NCBI GenBank assembly: GCA_027625915.1
Contig: JANTQA010000026.1
Span: 3,658,001 to 3,722,000 of the forward strand
Reading direction: 5' to 3'
Length of the DNA stretch: 64,000 nucleotides
Source: Anaeramoeba flamelloides
Taxonomy: Eukaryota; Metamonada; Anaeramoebidae
In this document: one piece after another, positions 1 through 12,700 of the stretch
Layout of the letters: each line of letters starts with the position of its first letter
Position numbering within the stretch: the first letter of the stretch is position 1
The notes under the pieces: model-generated
The model's database searches: none
Told to the model about the DNA's origin: nothing
What the model saw: the letters and a program-made list of their open reading frames with translations, nothing else
Made by a program: the position numbers and the translations under genes

Positions 1-450
1 ATTTAATCAAATTTTTATTTTCAATATTTCAAATTTTAATTTTGCTTTTCTTTTTTCTTTTTAAAAATCTTTCTTTTTCTTTTTTTTTGATTATTTTTTT
101 TTTTTTTTTTTTTTACTTTTTTTTTTGTAAATCAAGTAAAAAAAAATCTTCCATAGGACTAATAATCATTTCAAAAATTGAGACTTTATAATGTCTTTTA
201 AAATCAATTAATAATTAGCAAAAAATTTTTGTATTAAAGCTTTTTTTATTATAAAGTTCATTAATAAAATATTAGTTAATGCTCATTTCAAAAATTAAGC
301 TTCACCTTTTTTTATGTTTTTTAATTTTATTACATTTTTTTTAAATATCAGGTTTTTATTTATTTGAAATGATTTAAAAGTAAATTAATAATAGGATTTA
401 ATTATTAATAGTAGTTGAATACTAAATGATATATATATATATATATATAT
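1..450. repeat. AT-rich flank with an old copy of a GCTCATTTCAAAAATTG-type repeat
   Basis: No gene is visible. The part from about 160 to 425 matches, in inverted orientation, the stretch 15505-15830, including the motif TAATGCTCATTTCAAAAATT at 284-303. A third relative lies at 57405-57553. The piece ends at a TA microsatellite (431-450) that borders the next element. It is probably a decayed terminal-inverted-repeat element. The family is not recognised. Confidence 0.4.
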
Positions 451-3443
451 CACAGGTATTACGGTTTTTCGTTTTAAAACAACGGAAAATTTAAAAAAAC
501 CCTTTTTTCTCTTTTTATATATATATTTTTCGTTTAATTTGTTGTTTTTGTTTTTTGTTTTTTGAAAAAGTCCTCGAATTCTTTTAAAATCAGACTTTTC
601 GTTTCTGAGATATGAAAAAACGCAATTGAAAAAACTTAAAAATAACGAAAAAACAATAAGGATATAGATATAGGACGCCAGTGCCTTAAAGGGGTTAGAA
701 AAAAAAAAAGAAATACCTAATTTCCAATTTATGCGAGAGATTTTACTATTCCAAAATCAATGAAAATAATTTAATTATCTCTTTTAAAAACCCCTAAACA
801 TCAAAAAGTGGGGGTTGACTTTAACAGGCTTTGAAAAATGTAAACACTTTAAACGTGGAGTAAAATAATTAGTTTTTTTTATAAAAATTGATATTTGAGG
901 GCGAAATGTAGTTCAAATTTTTACTTTTTTACTAATTCCAAATTAGATGGATTCACACCTTTTTTTGGAATTGTAGTTACACCCACTATCAAATTTTTTA
1001 TTGATCACAAAAAAAAATATAAAAAATTATTAACTTAAAACATTATTTTCACAATTACTAATTTGGAAAATGTGATCAGTAATTTATCCATCATATTAAT
1101 TCTCCTTCAATTTCTGAACATGAAAATTCTATTACTTTTTTTTAAGACAAAAAAATAAATTTTACCCCTATTTTTTTCATCACCCATTATCCAATTACAT
1201 ATTTCTTAGCCATTATTTCATTAAGAATCCTTTAATATACTTTGTAATGAAATAATTTCATTTTTTATTATTTACCATTTTACAAAATTTCTTTCAAATA
1301 ATTTTTTGTTGTTTTTTTGTCCAAAATTACAACTTTATAGATTGATTAAAAATATTTCTGTATTTAAATGATTGAAAAAATCCATAAAATGTGTTAAAAT
1401 AAGTAATATGTTCTTTCACTTTTTATATTGCTTTTAAAATTATTATATGGTTTCTTTCTTAAATATATATATTCTATTATAATGTATATTTGATTTAACA
1501 TAAAAAATAGAAACTGGTGAAGTAGCAAAGATAAAATTAAAACACCCAGTCAAAGTGAAAAGAACATTAAAATTCAAGCATCTGGCAAATTTGAATTAAA
1601 ATCATTAGTATCTCATAATTAGATTTTTTTTTGTTTAAAATTTTATTTTTTTTTAGATCGATCAAAAATTTTTTTTTCAATAATATTTAATTACATCAAA
1701 ATAAATGTTAATTATAAATTTTTTGTTAATTTATTTTTTGGTATCAAGTAAAAATAAATATATACAATAAAATACTCTTTCAATTATTTTTTACATTTAT
1801 ATATTATATTTATTTTTTTTTTATTCGTTCAATTGTGAAGGATTTCTTAAATATACTAAAAGAAACAAATAAAATATTTAGTAAATAAAAATTATTAAAA
1901 AAAAACTCTTTAGTTTATGGGGCTGAATCAAATTGAATTCGCCCTTTTTTATTTTTCATTTGAACAAAAATTCTCCTAATTATATATATATATATATATA
2001 TATAATATTATATATCAGTAGAAAATATTTTAAACAGGAATTCTAAAAAAAAAAAAAAAACAGTGAAATTCATGCGTAATGACTGTATATAATAAAGATT
2101 GTTTTTATTTTTCTTAGTATATATCAAAAATAACTCTTTATTGAAACAAAAAATCAATAAAAGTAATATTAAAATATATTAAAATAATAGAAATTATAAT
2201 TTATTGTACACATTTATTTTATTTTGTTACAAAAAAAAATTATATCTAAAAAAATTGTATTGAACTTTATTTTGATGAAATGAAATACCTTTTTAAAAAA
2301 ATTTATGATCGATCACAAAAAAATAAAACAGTAAAAAAATATCTATTAATATAATTGATTAAAAATCAAATGTATAAGATACGTAAATTTAAACCTTCTC
2401 TACTGGTGAAAGGCAATTAATAATTAAGTTTTTTTGATTCGCCTATTCCCCCCTGTTATTTAAAAATGAATAAGCATTATAATAAAATTAGGGAACGTAA
2501 TAAAGAAATATTATTATTATTCTTAAAAAAAAAATAATAATAAGTTGAAGGGTTATCACTTAGGTTGACACATGCATTTAATTTGTTTCCATCAGTTAAA
2601 CCAAGATTTTTTTTAAAAATGGCGAAAGTAGTTATTTTGGACAAAAAAAACAACAAAAGAACAGTTTGAAAATAATTTTTTAAAAAGTTAAATAATAAAA
2701 AATGAAAGGATTTTTGACGATGAACTAATCAAGGGGTAATAAACATATAAAAGTTAAGAAATGAGAAATTTGTTGTTAAATTGAGTAAAAAAATTAGTTT
2801 TAAAGTTGAGTATATCGTATGAAAAATATAATACAATAATTATCTTGTTTATAAGTTGAAGGAAAAATTCAAATGAAGAAAAAAAATTACTGATCACATT
2901 TTTCCAGTCAGTAATTATGAAAAAAAAATTTTTTTAAGCTAATAATTTGAAATATTTTTATTGTGATCAATAAAAAATATTATAGAAGACGTGTAATCAC
3001 AATGTAAAAAAATTGGGTGAGCCGATTTAATTTGGAAGAGAAAAAAAAGTGAAATTTTGAACTTATTTTTTTCCTCAAATTTAATTTTTTTTTCAAAAAA
3101 TAATATCTTTTACTCGTTGATAAAAGTGTTTAAAATTTTCATAAGTTTTAAACGAAAATCCCACTTTTTGTTGTTTTGAAGTTTTAAATTTAGAAAATAA
3201 AACTATTTTCACCATTTTAACACCAAAATACACCACTTAAATGGGAAATCGCATTTACCCTTTACCTTAACCCTTTTAAGGAAATTGTTTCCTACCTATG
3301 TCTTAATTACTTTTTTTTTTTTGTTCCTTAAATTTCGTTGAAAGTTTGTGCCTTAAAAGTGAAACTGACTGTATAAAAAAATTGAAAAGACGCGATTTTT
3401 TAAATCTTTTATTGTTTTGAAACGAAAAAATGTAATACCTGTG
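451..3443. mobile_element. 3-kb foldback element with CACAGGTATTAC ends
   Basis: The left end reads CACAGGTATTACGGTTTTTC and the right end is its inverted counterpart (GTAATACCTGTG), each flanked by a (TA)n run. The arms are long: 451-1110 corresponds in inverted order to about 2880-3443, including matching TGATCAGTAA segments near 1072 and 2889. A second copy of the right half lies in the same orientation at 6103-7500. No transposase reading frame is present, so this looks like a non-autonomous foldback transposon. The right arm carries the right half of a Tc1-like miniature element (ending at 3371). Confidence 0.6.
3300..3371. mobile_element. Half copy of the ~197-bp Tc1-like miniature element
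   Basis: Only the right arm is clear: it ends in GTGAAACTGACTG followed by TA, preceded by the family's TTCGTTGAAAGTTTGTGCC block. The left arm is missing or decayed. It lies inside the right arm of the 3-kb foldback element. Confidence 0.6.
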
Positions 3444-3925
3444 ATATATATATATCTATATATATATATTAACTTGATTATTTTAGAAATATAAGGAAAA
3501 AAAATAAATTATGAAAATTAAAATTCTTGAAAACACTATTTCAGAATTCAATTATACATTTTTTATAAACTATTTTTACAAAATTATGAGAAATTTATGT
3601 AATAAAGAAAATATAACGGTTTAATTCATTAAGATTTTAAATAACACCTTTTATCAAAATTATCCACTTTTGAAAAAATAACCTATTTGTGGTGTAATTT
3701 TATTATTTTATTTTTATATTTTTTTTTTTGAAATTAGTTGCAAGGAGTGAAGTTTTAGATTGAGTATTAAGAATAAACAAATAATAAAAATTTAAACAAT
3801 TTATAGAAAAAATAGGGAATATATATTAAATCTAAAACAAGAAAATAAAAAAAAAAAAAAAAAAATCGAAAACAAAAAAAAAATCAGTTTTCAATTTAAT
3901 TTAGCGATATCTTTTGAAAGCAATA

Positions 3926-4124
3926 TAACCAGTTCCACTTTTAAGACAAATATATTGAATGAAATTTAAGACACAAAAAAAGTCTAAAATTAGAGACCAA
4001 AATTCACATTCTGCTCAAATTAATTGTGTAAAAAAAAAATTGCCAAGTAAGTTCCTTAATTCTTGACTTTTTTTTGTAATTTAAATTCTGCTGAAAGATT
4101 GTACTTTTAAAGTGGGACAGATTA
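3926..4124. mobile_element. Diverged copy of the ~197-bp Tc1-like miniature element
   Basis: The left end (CCAGTTCCACTTTTAAGACA) and right end (CTTTTAAAGTGGGACAG) are degraded forms of the family termini. Size and palindromic layout match the family. It is clearly older than the copies inside the LINE. Confidence 0.55.
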
Positions 4125-4600
4125 TAAATGATTTTATATTAAAAGTGAAAATTAAGATTCTTTTGAGTGGATTAAAAAAAAATAAATAAATAAATTAATA
4201 AAATCTCTCTACTAAGTCAAATAAACATTTCAAAAATTTTATAATTCAAAATGAAAACAATATTGCTGAAAATTTTCATTTTTTTTTTCGATTATTATTA
4301 ATATCTAATAAATTTGAAAACCCTTTTAAAAATTTTTTTGTGTATAATAATGCTTATTATGTAACTTTATTTCTAAAATAAAAAACCCAGAGATTTTTTT
4401 TTTTTTTAAAATTTTTTCAGTTCTTCATCTATGTGCTAACAAAAAAATTGTTATTTACATTGATGACCTCAGTTAACTTTGACTGACTTTGTAATGATTT
4501 TTTTTTTTTATTTTTTTATTTTTTTTGGTTGTTAGTAACAAGATATTAAATTTTAAATGTGGGAAAAATGAAAATTAAGTCAAATTTAATTTCATAAATT

Positions 4601-4822
4601 AATTGAGATTTTGATGATAACATGCTATAATTCACGATAAAGTTATAAAAATCGCGATAATTTCCATCAAATCGCGATAAATCAGAAAATCACGATATTC
4701 TACAAAATCGCTATAATTATTATAAAATTGTGATAAAAGCCAAAATATCGCGATTAAAAAGTAATCGCGATTTTTTTCACTTTATCGTGAATTAAAACAT
4801 GTTAACATCAAAACCTCTAATT
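4601..4822. mobile_element. 222-bp miniature inverted-repeat element rich in ATCGCGAT
   Basis: The ends are inverted repeats: AATTGAGATTTTGATGATAA at the left pairs with the segment running to AAACCTCTAATT at the right, and an inner TTCACGATAAAG / CTTTATCGTGAA pair is also present. The interior holds many copies of CGCGATAA/ATCGCGAT-like words, which stand out in this AT-rich DNA. Related CGCGAT words recur around 22118-22260 and 23255-23345. No coding frame is present. Confidence 0.6.
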
Positions 4823-4904
4823 ATTAATTTTAATAAATTATCAATGTTTAAAATTTTAGATAAGAAAAAAAAAAAAAAAAAATGCATTTAGAAATTTGTT
4901 AAAT

Positions 4905-5203
4905 TTTATTGAAAACATTGATCGATCAAATGGTTAGATACCATTAAGTAATTTTATTTATGTATTTCAAAAATAGATGAACTCAACTTTAACATAATAG
5001 CAATTGTTCAAACATTTTTTCGATCTACCCAAACAAGTTACATAATTTAAATTAAAAAATGAAATCAAAAAACTAAAAGACGAAATAATTTTCATATATT
5101 ACAAAAATCAAAATTCATTTCCAATTTAAATGAGATAGTGTTCTTGTGATTGTTTGAACTATTTTAACCATGTGGAAAATTTTGAATTTTAGTTTTTCTA
5201 TAT
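4905..5203. repeat. Partial copy of the TAAAC-ended ~540-bp element
   Basis: The block containing GATCGATCAAATGGTTAGAT is closely matched at 26667-26945 and more loosely at 13230-13520. The right end (TGTGGAAAATTTTGAATTTTAG) resembles the right end of the copy at 26409-26947. The left end is not found. Confidence 0.5.
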
Positions 5204-5669
5204 AATCAATCCAAAATAGTATTATAAACAAAACAAATATTATTATATTGATATTTTATCAACTTGAATGAAGATTAAAACTGGATAAAAAAAAAAAATT
5301 TTTTTTTAAGAAAATAGTAAATTATATAAACTAAATATTCAAGAACAATTAAGTAGCAATTTAATAAAAAAAAATAAAAAAAGGGCCACATATTGAAATT
5401 AAAACAATTAATGTGAAATCAGATGAAAAGAATACTAAACTTACTTTTAAAGAAATGTTTTGTAAATTAATTATTGTTTTTAAAATTTTGATACATTTTC
5501 CCTATTTTAGAAACGTTTAAAATTTATCATATTTTCGAATTATTTTTTAAAAATAATCTATTTTATTTTTGAAAAAAAGAAGTCTTATTGTCCGTGTAGG
5601 AATTCTATAAAAAAATATCCTATAAAAGGAGAAACTAGGAATGTTATAAATAACTCACCATAATATATA

Positions 5670-5865
5670 CAGTCAGTTTCACTTTTAAGGCACAAACTTT
5701 CAAGGAAATTTAACGCACAAAAAAAATCTCAAATTAAAGCACAAAATTCAAATTCTAGTAAAAATAAATTGTAAAAAAAAAATTCCAAATTTTGTACCTT
5801 AATTTGATATTTTCTTGTGCCTTAAATTTTGTTGAAAGTTTGTGCCTTAAAAGTGAAACTGACTG
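5670..5865. mobile_element. 196-bp Tc1-like miniature element (full copy)
   Basis: It starts with CAGTCAGTTTCACTTTTAAG and ends with the inverted counterpart GTGAAACTGACTG. TA flanks both ends, as expected for a Tc1/mariner-type target duplication. Each arm contains spaced repeats of AAGGCACAA, a likely transposase-binding pattern. The same family occurs at 37700 and nine times inside the LINE at 41332-52990. Confidence 0.8.
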
Positions 5866-5928
<63 letters not shown>

Positions 5929-5998
5929 ATGTATGACATTTTTGTTGATGTCATGAAACGCGTTGGCGCACGCGTGAGCGACACGTAAAATTCGTTTC

Positions 5999-6040
<42 letters not shown>
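5866..6040. repeat. TA microsatellites split by a GC-rich 75-bp insert
   Basis: Runs of TA occupy about 5866-5925 and 6002-6040. The piece between them starts CACATGTATGACATTTTTG, has a 9-bp inverted repeat CATGAAACG / CGTTTCATG, and contains unusually GC-rich DNA (GCGTTGGCGCACGCG). It may be a tiny element inserted in the TA run. The long Ile-Tyr open frames here are products of the microsatellite. Confidence 0.6.
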
Positions 6041-6045
<5 letters not shown>

Positions 6046-6102
6046 TTTTGTAAATGGGGGAAAAAAATAGTGTATTTCAAGGGTTATGACCACATATACT
6101 CA

Positions 6103-7497
6103 AGGTTGTTTTTATTTCTCTTAATATATCTAAAAAATACTTCTTTATTGAACCAAAAAAATCGATATAAACAATAATAAAATAATGAAAAGGATAATTC
6201 ATTGTTTTTATTTATTTTGGTTTATTACCAAAAAAGAAATTATCAAAAAAATTGAATTATAATTGATTTTGATGTTATTAAATACATTTTTTAAAAAAAT
6301 TATGATCGATCACAAAAAAAATAAAATTAAAAAAAAATCAATTAAATACTAATAATTTAAAACCAAACATATCAGAGAATACAAATTTAAATATACGCAT
6401 GAGTTAAGTATCACTATTTAATCTTTGTTGGTCTATCAATTCCGAGTGTTAGAGTAAAGAAAAATAATAATAGAATATGTGAATTTAATAAAGAAGTATT
6501 ATTAAAATTCTCAAAAAATTATTTCAAAAAGTGAAATGACTTATTACTTAAGTTAACACATAATTTAAATCTGTTTCCACCAGTTTTGATCAGTAATATA
6601 AAAGTAAAAATATAGAAAGTAGTACTTTAAAAAAAAAACAACAAAAGTATACTAGAAAATAATTTTGTAAAAAAATGAATCTGAAAAAATGAAATTGTTG
6701 ATAACATGATATAATAAACGAATTGTAAGGAAATAACTGTTATGAAATGAGAAATGTGATAATGATTATATAAAACAATTAGGGGTAAAACTGATTTTAT
6801 TATATCAAAAATAAAAAAAAATGATTTTCTTACTCATAAGCTGAAATATAACTCAAAAGATGAAAAAACACTGTTCACATTTTCCAAATTCGAAATTGTT
6901 ATAAACCTTTTTTTTTAAGTTAATAATTTTTATTTTTTTTTTGTGATCGTAAAAAAATTCACTTATGGGGTGGTAAAAAAAAACACTATAAATTAGATGA
7001 ACTGATCGAATTTTGAATTGGTAAAAAAGTTAAATTTTGACGAATTTTTGAACTCAAATTGTGAATTTTTAAAAAAAAAAATTATTCATTTACCCAAGAT
7101 TTAAAGTGTCTACAATTTTAAGAATTTTAAATGAGTTACCCTCTTGTATTGTTATCGAGTTTTTAAAATATAAAATTAAATAACTATTCATAAATTTTTA
7201 AAACAAAAACTCCCTCTTTAATGGGAAATCACAAACTATCATTATTTTCAAATGATTTTAAGTCAATTAAGTCTTATATATATATATATATATATATATA
7301 TTCCGTTGTTTTTAAGTTTTTTCGTTTGCATTTTTTCACTTCCCAGAAACGAAAAGTATGATTTCAAAAGAATTCGAGGACTTTTTCAAAAAACAAAAAA
7401 CGAAAACAACGAAAGAAACGAAAAAACTTGCAAAAAAAGCGAAAAAACGCGTTTTTATACATCTTTCACGTTTTTGAAACGAAAACTCGTATTACCT

Positions 7498-7500
<3 letters not shown>
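6103..7500 (+). mobile_element. Right-half copy of the CACAGGTATTAC foldback element
   Basis: This stretch parallels 2098-3443 block by block (for example the ATGATCGATCACAAAAAAA block near 6301 and near 2307) and ends in CGTATTACCTGTG before a TA run. The outer part (7265-7500) also matches 451-660 in inverted order, sharing the words GAATTCGAGGACTTTTTCAA. The left half is absent. No coding frame of its own is evident. Confidence 0.55.
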
Positions 7501-7544
<44 letters not shown>

Positions 7545-9766
7545 TTAATGGTTGAAACATTAAAGCCTATATTAATTATTTAAAATTCAAAAAAAATTTT
7601 TTAGTAATTTTTATAATGATAGAGTAACAATCAAAAACCATTCAACATGTGACTTAGGGATAGATCAAGATATAAAAATCAACAATGAAAAAGAATGATA
7701 ATTGAGAAAAATGCACCAAAAAGAGATACTTAATTTTGAACTTTGAATTGTTCTTAATTATTATTTTCAATATAACTGTCCACGTTTCGATGTGTCTCAA
7801 TTTGGTGAACTTTTTAGAGATCTGAAAAATTTGTGTTTTTTTTTTTTTTTAAAAATGAGTTATTTTTATTTTAAAGAATATTGACAACAGCCTTACTTTG
7901 TCAAATGTGGATGATTTACAAAATATAGACAAAATAGACATAATTAAATTAAAGTGATTTTAACACTAATAGAAAACAATATTTTGCAAATTGAATGAAA
8001 TTCGAGCCTTTGTAAATATTTAAAAAAGAAAATATTTGATTTTTTTTTCCAAATATTGGATATTTGTAACTAAAATATTCAAGATTTGATACATTTTTTT
8101 TTATTTGCTTTTTATTCTTATAAAATACTCTTGTTTTTTTTTTTTTTTTTTTTTTTGTTTATTGAAATTATTATAAATAAGATCTGATGATGATTTTTTT
8201 TTTATTGTTAAGGGACTAATCTCTATTAAATTGTTTTTAGATAAATTTAATGGGAATTAAGAAAATTTTTTTACCAATTACTTAGATTTGAAGTCCCTGT
8301 TTATTTTCAATATTAAACTTATTTCTAGATAAGGAATCCTTATTTAGAAATTGGTCAAAAAAAAAAAAAATAATAATATCTAATCACTTAAATTTAGTCA
8401 GCCAAAAGAAGTGCAATTTTCAAAATCTCCTTTTTCAGACAAGTTAAACACTATTTGAATATGTCCCAAGACCACAAATAATTACTAGGTGCTTAAAATA
8501 CAATTTTAAATCTTTTCATAATTGAAAGTAGACTTTTTATTAATTATTTGCAAAATTATTTTATTTAAAACCAAAAAAACAACAATAAAAAGTAAGGAAC
8601 CAAAACTTTAAAGTTCTCTGATAAAGTTAATAATTTAGTTTTATCAAAGTTTCAACAAAAAGTTATTCCAAATGACAATTAAAAAATTATCCTACACAAG
8701 TCTTTCTTCTTTAACACTTATTTTTAAAAACTTTTTTGTTATGCATTGTAGAAAAATAGTAAACTGATAAAAGGTAATTTATGTTTGGAATTTTTTTACT
8801 AGATTTTCCTTTTTGAAATTATTATACTCTAGCTTTGTATAAAACATTTTATGAAGTCAAGTGTTAAGAAACTCTGTAAAATTAGTTATTCATCAAAATA
8901 TTCTATATCCTTATTTGTTTGATAAGAAACAGTTCGAAGATGTTGATAAAAATGGAAATTGAGCTAAAAATTTTTTGCATTTTTTTAGAATTTATCAGTA
9001 TTATTTTAACGACTTTTCTTTTATCAAAAAGAATTGGTTTTACAGATACTCGGATAATAAGTGTGTTCAAAAGTTCGGTTTATTTTCTATACTGGTATTA
9101 GAATTATAAAATTGGAAAAAATTTACACTAACTTATCCATTTTTTCTTTTTCGAGATCTCTTTGCCAAAAAATTCAGTTGTAATTTGTGTCCTTTGTTTT
9201 AAAAAGGGAAATAGAAAGTGAAGTGAAAATTATTCCGATTTAAAATTCGAATAACAATATTTTTCTATTCAAAATTCCTTCATTTAATCTTTCAACTCAA
9301 ATTTTCGATTCATTAATCATTCTTAGTTCTCCCAAAGTTCCCAATTGTACCAATAAAAAAACAAAAAGCACCAAACAAAATAAACAGAGAACACACATAC
9401 ACCAATCTATTCCTGAAAATATCTTATTTTTATAAAAGAAAAATGTCGAAAAGGAAGTGTAAATTGTTTACTCATTTATCATATAAATATAATTATTTGT
9501 TATCTTTAACAAAATATTAATGTAAGAAAGAGAAAAGTTATGTTGAACCAACTTTTTCAAACGCAAAATCATTAAGAGTACTCTTGAATAAAAGCAAAAA
9601 TCAAAAATTCAAACCCTTTTTTTTTTTTTTTGGAAAACTTTTACCAATCATTTTTTTTCTTTTGATTTACTCGTTTTTTCAGAAGAAAACCTTGACAAAA
9701 ACAAGATTATTTTCTCCAAGCCAAAAAACCTATCTTATTACCTACTATAAATAAACGAGAGCCAAA
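7501..9766. other. Gene-free stretch upstream of the membrane-protein gene
   Basis: The stretch opens with a TA microsatellite (7501-7542). At 8208-8366 lies a fragment of the TTAAGGGACTA element family: it begins TTAAGGGACTAATC and matches both ends of the element at 11897-14222 in inverted order. The rest is AT-rich and should include the promoter and 5' leader of the gene starting at 9767, but no core promoter element could be assigned. Confidence 0.5.
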
Positions 9767-12700
9767 ATGGGAAGAGGAGCGCCAAACATTGGAATTTTAT
9801 TAATGTCGCAGTTATTGAGTGTGGTTGGAGACACCTTTGGTCAGCGTGTCAATAGGGTGAATTTCAAAAAATCTCGAAAGCACATGATGATTGGCGTAAC
9901 GATTATGTCTTCGTTACAGATCTTTATCTTGCTTGGTATTCTGGAATACTCGTTGCCGACAAGCGTTGTGAGCACAATTTACGATGACGGCGAGAGCATT
10001 CAGTGCTATAAGGAATTGGATGTTGAATTCAAAGACGTGGTTTGCACAAAAGAAAACTGCACAGCGATCGAGTGCCCAAGAGGTGGGCCCATCACCATGT
10101 TTAAACTGCTCTTCAATCGGCCGATCCTGTTTTTGAATGGGGCCATCAATATTGTTTACTACACGGCAACCTTCATGCTGTACAAGGAGCCGCTTGGGTT
10201 GCTGTTTTTGGTACTGGCGTCCTTGACTTCAAGCCTCTTAATTTCGCCTATTAACAAAATGGCAGGCTCTCCTTCATCAACACAGTCCATCCCTGCTTAC
10301 ATCATTATAATAGGCATTGCAGGATCCTTGATGTGCATCATTGAAAGGCAATCAAGCAAGAAGAAGAAGAAGAAGAAAAAAAAAAACAATATGCAAATCC
10401 AAGATGAAAATGATTCTGAAGAGCACAAAGAAAAGAAGAATTTAGTTGACAATAGATCTCTTTCTGCCAAACAAAACCGTCCGCATTTAAACGAAAATAA
10501 TAGCACCAATAACCAGAAATTAACAAACCAAGTTGAAGTATTTGAAGAAACAGAAGAAGTAGAACATGACGAAAATGCTTTAAACGGCAAAAACGAGAAG
10601 AACAATCAACTTATAAATGAACACAACAAAATCGATAGTACACAGGAGCTTCGCGTCTTAATTACTGGAAATGACAATAAATCAGAAACAAATTCCGAAC
10701 AGGAGAATATCGAGATCAATGGCGAAAACCAACAGGACAACCATGATGATGACAAGCGCCAAGGAGACCTCATGGATAAAAGTGACCCAGAAATCGATTC
10801 CAATCTGAACGGTTTTGATCCAATCGATGAAAATGAACCATTATTAAATCCAGAACCCAGCTCTGGCGCTAAAAAAGAAAAAAACACAATCCAAAAAACA
10901 AAAAAAATTTTGGCTGTAATGAAAGCCTCTTTTCGTGTTCTCATCCCTTACTCGATCCAGGCAGTGGTAGAGGCCACTTGGTTTGTCGCTCAAGCGTATT
11001 TTAATAACAACTGCAGAATGAATGTTTTCACTTACACTTCATTGGACCAAGTGCTTCTTCCTTTTTATTTATTCCCCTTTATCATTTTAGTAGATTCCAT
11101 CAAGCCCTTAAGAAAAATCTTTTTTTCTGGTAAGGACACAGAGGAAAACACAGTAACAGCTTTCAAAAATACCTTTAAAGAAGCTAATTGGTCTACCTTA
11201 TTTTTTCACAGACTTTTTATTAATTCCCGTGCAGTTATTTATTACTATTTAGCTATTTTGTATAATATCAATTCAGTTTATTTAGAAGTTACTTTTATTA
11301 GAGTGGTACTTTCTTGGCTAGCAGCAGTAATCCTTTGTTTAGTTATCCCAAAGTAAGTCAAATTTTTTTTCTTTCTAATTTTTGATTTTTTAATTTTTGA
11401 TTTTTTTTTCTTTTGCTAATTTTCAAATATATCCCCTTTGTCTTTATTATTATTACCAATTAACAGTCCTGTAAAATAGAATAAAGTCCTTTTCAAAAAG
11501 GGGAAAAATCAAGTTTTAATAAATATATCCTAAAAATGCTCTTTAAAAGTTGTTCAAATCTTTTTGTCTAATACATTTTTAAAAACTTTTAGTTTTTGAT
11601 TTTTGAAAAGGGTTTTGAACTAAAAAAATTATCTCTCCTGTTTGCCTGAAAAAAGTATAATTTTTAAAAAGTAACCTAACAAGTGTAAGAGTTGCTGAAA
11701 AATTGCTTTGAAAAGTTTTCTTTATTTGATTTTTTTTTAAAAAATAAGAAATCATTTTTTATACTTGTGTAGCAATCGTATCAGCCATAAAATATTCAAA
11801 AAAAAAACAATCTCATATTTTTTGTGCTATCTTGATTTCTTCTCTAATTATTAAGATATTTTTTTACTTTTATTATCAAATTAAAAACGATGTATCTTAA
11901 GGGACTAGTCTATATTAATTTTTTTTTTTGACCAATAACTAAATAAGGAATCCTTATCTTGAAATATGTTTAAAATTGAAAATAGACAGATTTTTTCAAT
12001 ATTAGAACTTTTAGTTCTTGTTTTTTTAAAATTTTACAATTCTGTCAAAAAAAGTGACTTTTAAAAATTTTTTTTTGAAAAAATTTCTTAAACGGATGAG
12101 AATTTTTTGATTAATTTTGGAATCAATTATTTTCTCAAAAATAATATTTATTCTCATTTTTAAAAACGAAAAAATAATTTAAAACTGGTGGATATTTTCT
12201 CCTTCACTTCTGTTCATCCAACTTGACTCTATAAAGAACACAATTTGTTTTATCAATAATTACTTTTTAAAAAAATAGTTCTTATTCTTTTCTTTGATTT
12301 TTTTTTGACTCTGACAAAAACTTTTGGAATGATAATTTGGGAATACTTAAGGGAGTAGCCACGGTAAAGAAAAATTTTTCACTTTTGTGCAATTCTGAAG
12401 AGGATCAGAAAATAACATTTTTTACTCTGGATGTACCTCATTGGTTTTTATTATTTAAAGTACTTCATTCATTAGATTTTTGAAATTTTTTTTTCAAAGT
12501 CTCAAAGAAATTGCCACAATAGAATGTTGAGTTGAATTACTTAAAATAGTGTTTTGAATGTTGAATGACTTATCTTTTATTCTTAACTCAACATTCTATT
12601 CTGGCATTTAATTTTTTCATTTTTTATTTTTTCATCATTTTTGAGATTTTTTTAATCCTGACAAGATAAAGCAATTAGAAATATTTTTTTATTAGTGACA

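Larger units (their letters stand above)
3444..5669. other. Gene-free stretch holding several miniature elements
   Basis: Apart from the repeats listed separately (3926-4124, 4601-4822, 4905-5203) this AT-rich stretch shows only homopolymer runs and short open frames of the kind expected by chance. No gene is seen. Confidence 0.6.

Noticed and set aside
5755-6093. Ile-Tyr repeat open frames (also 7252-7548)
   Set aside because: They are translations of TA microsatellites.
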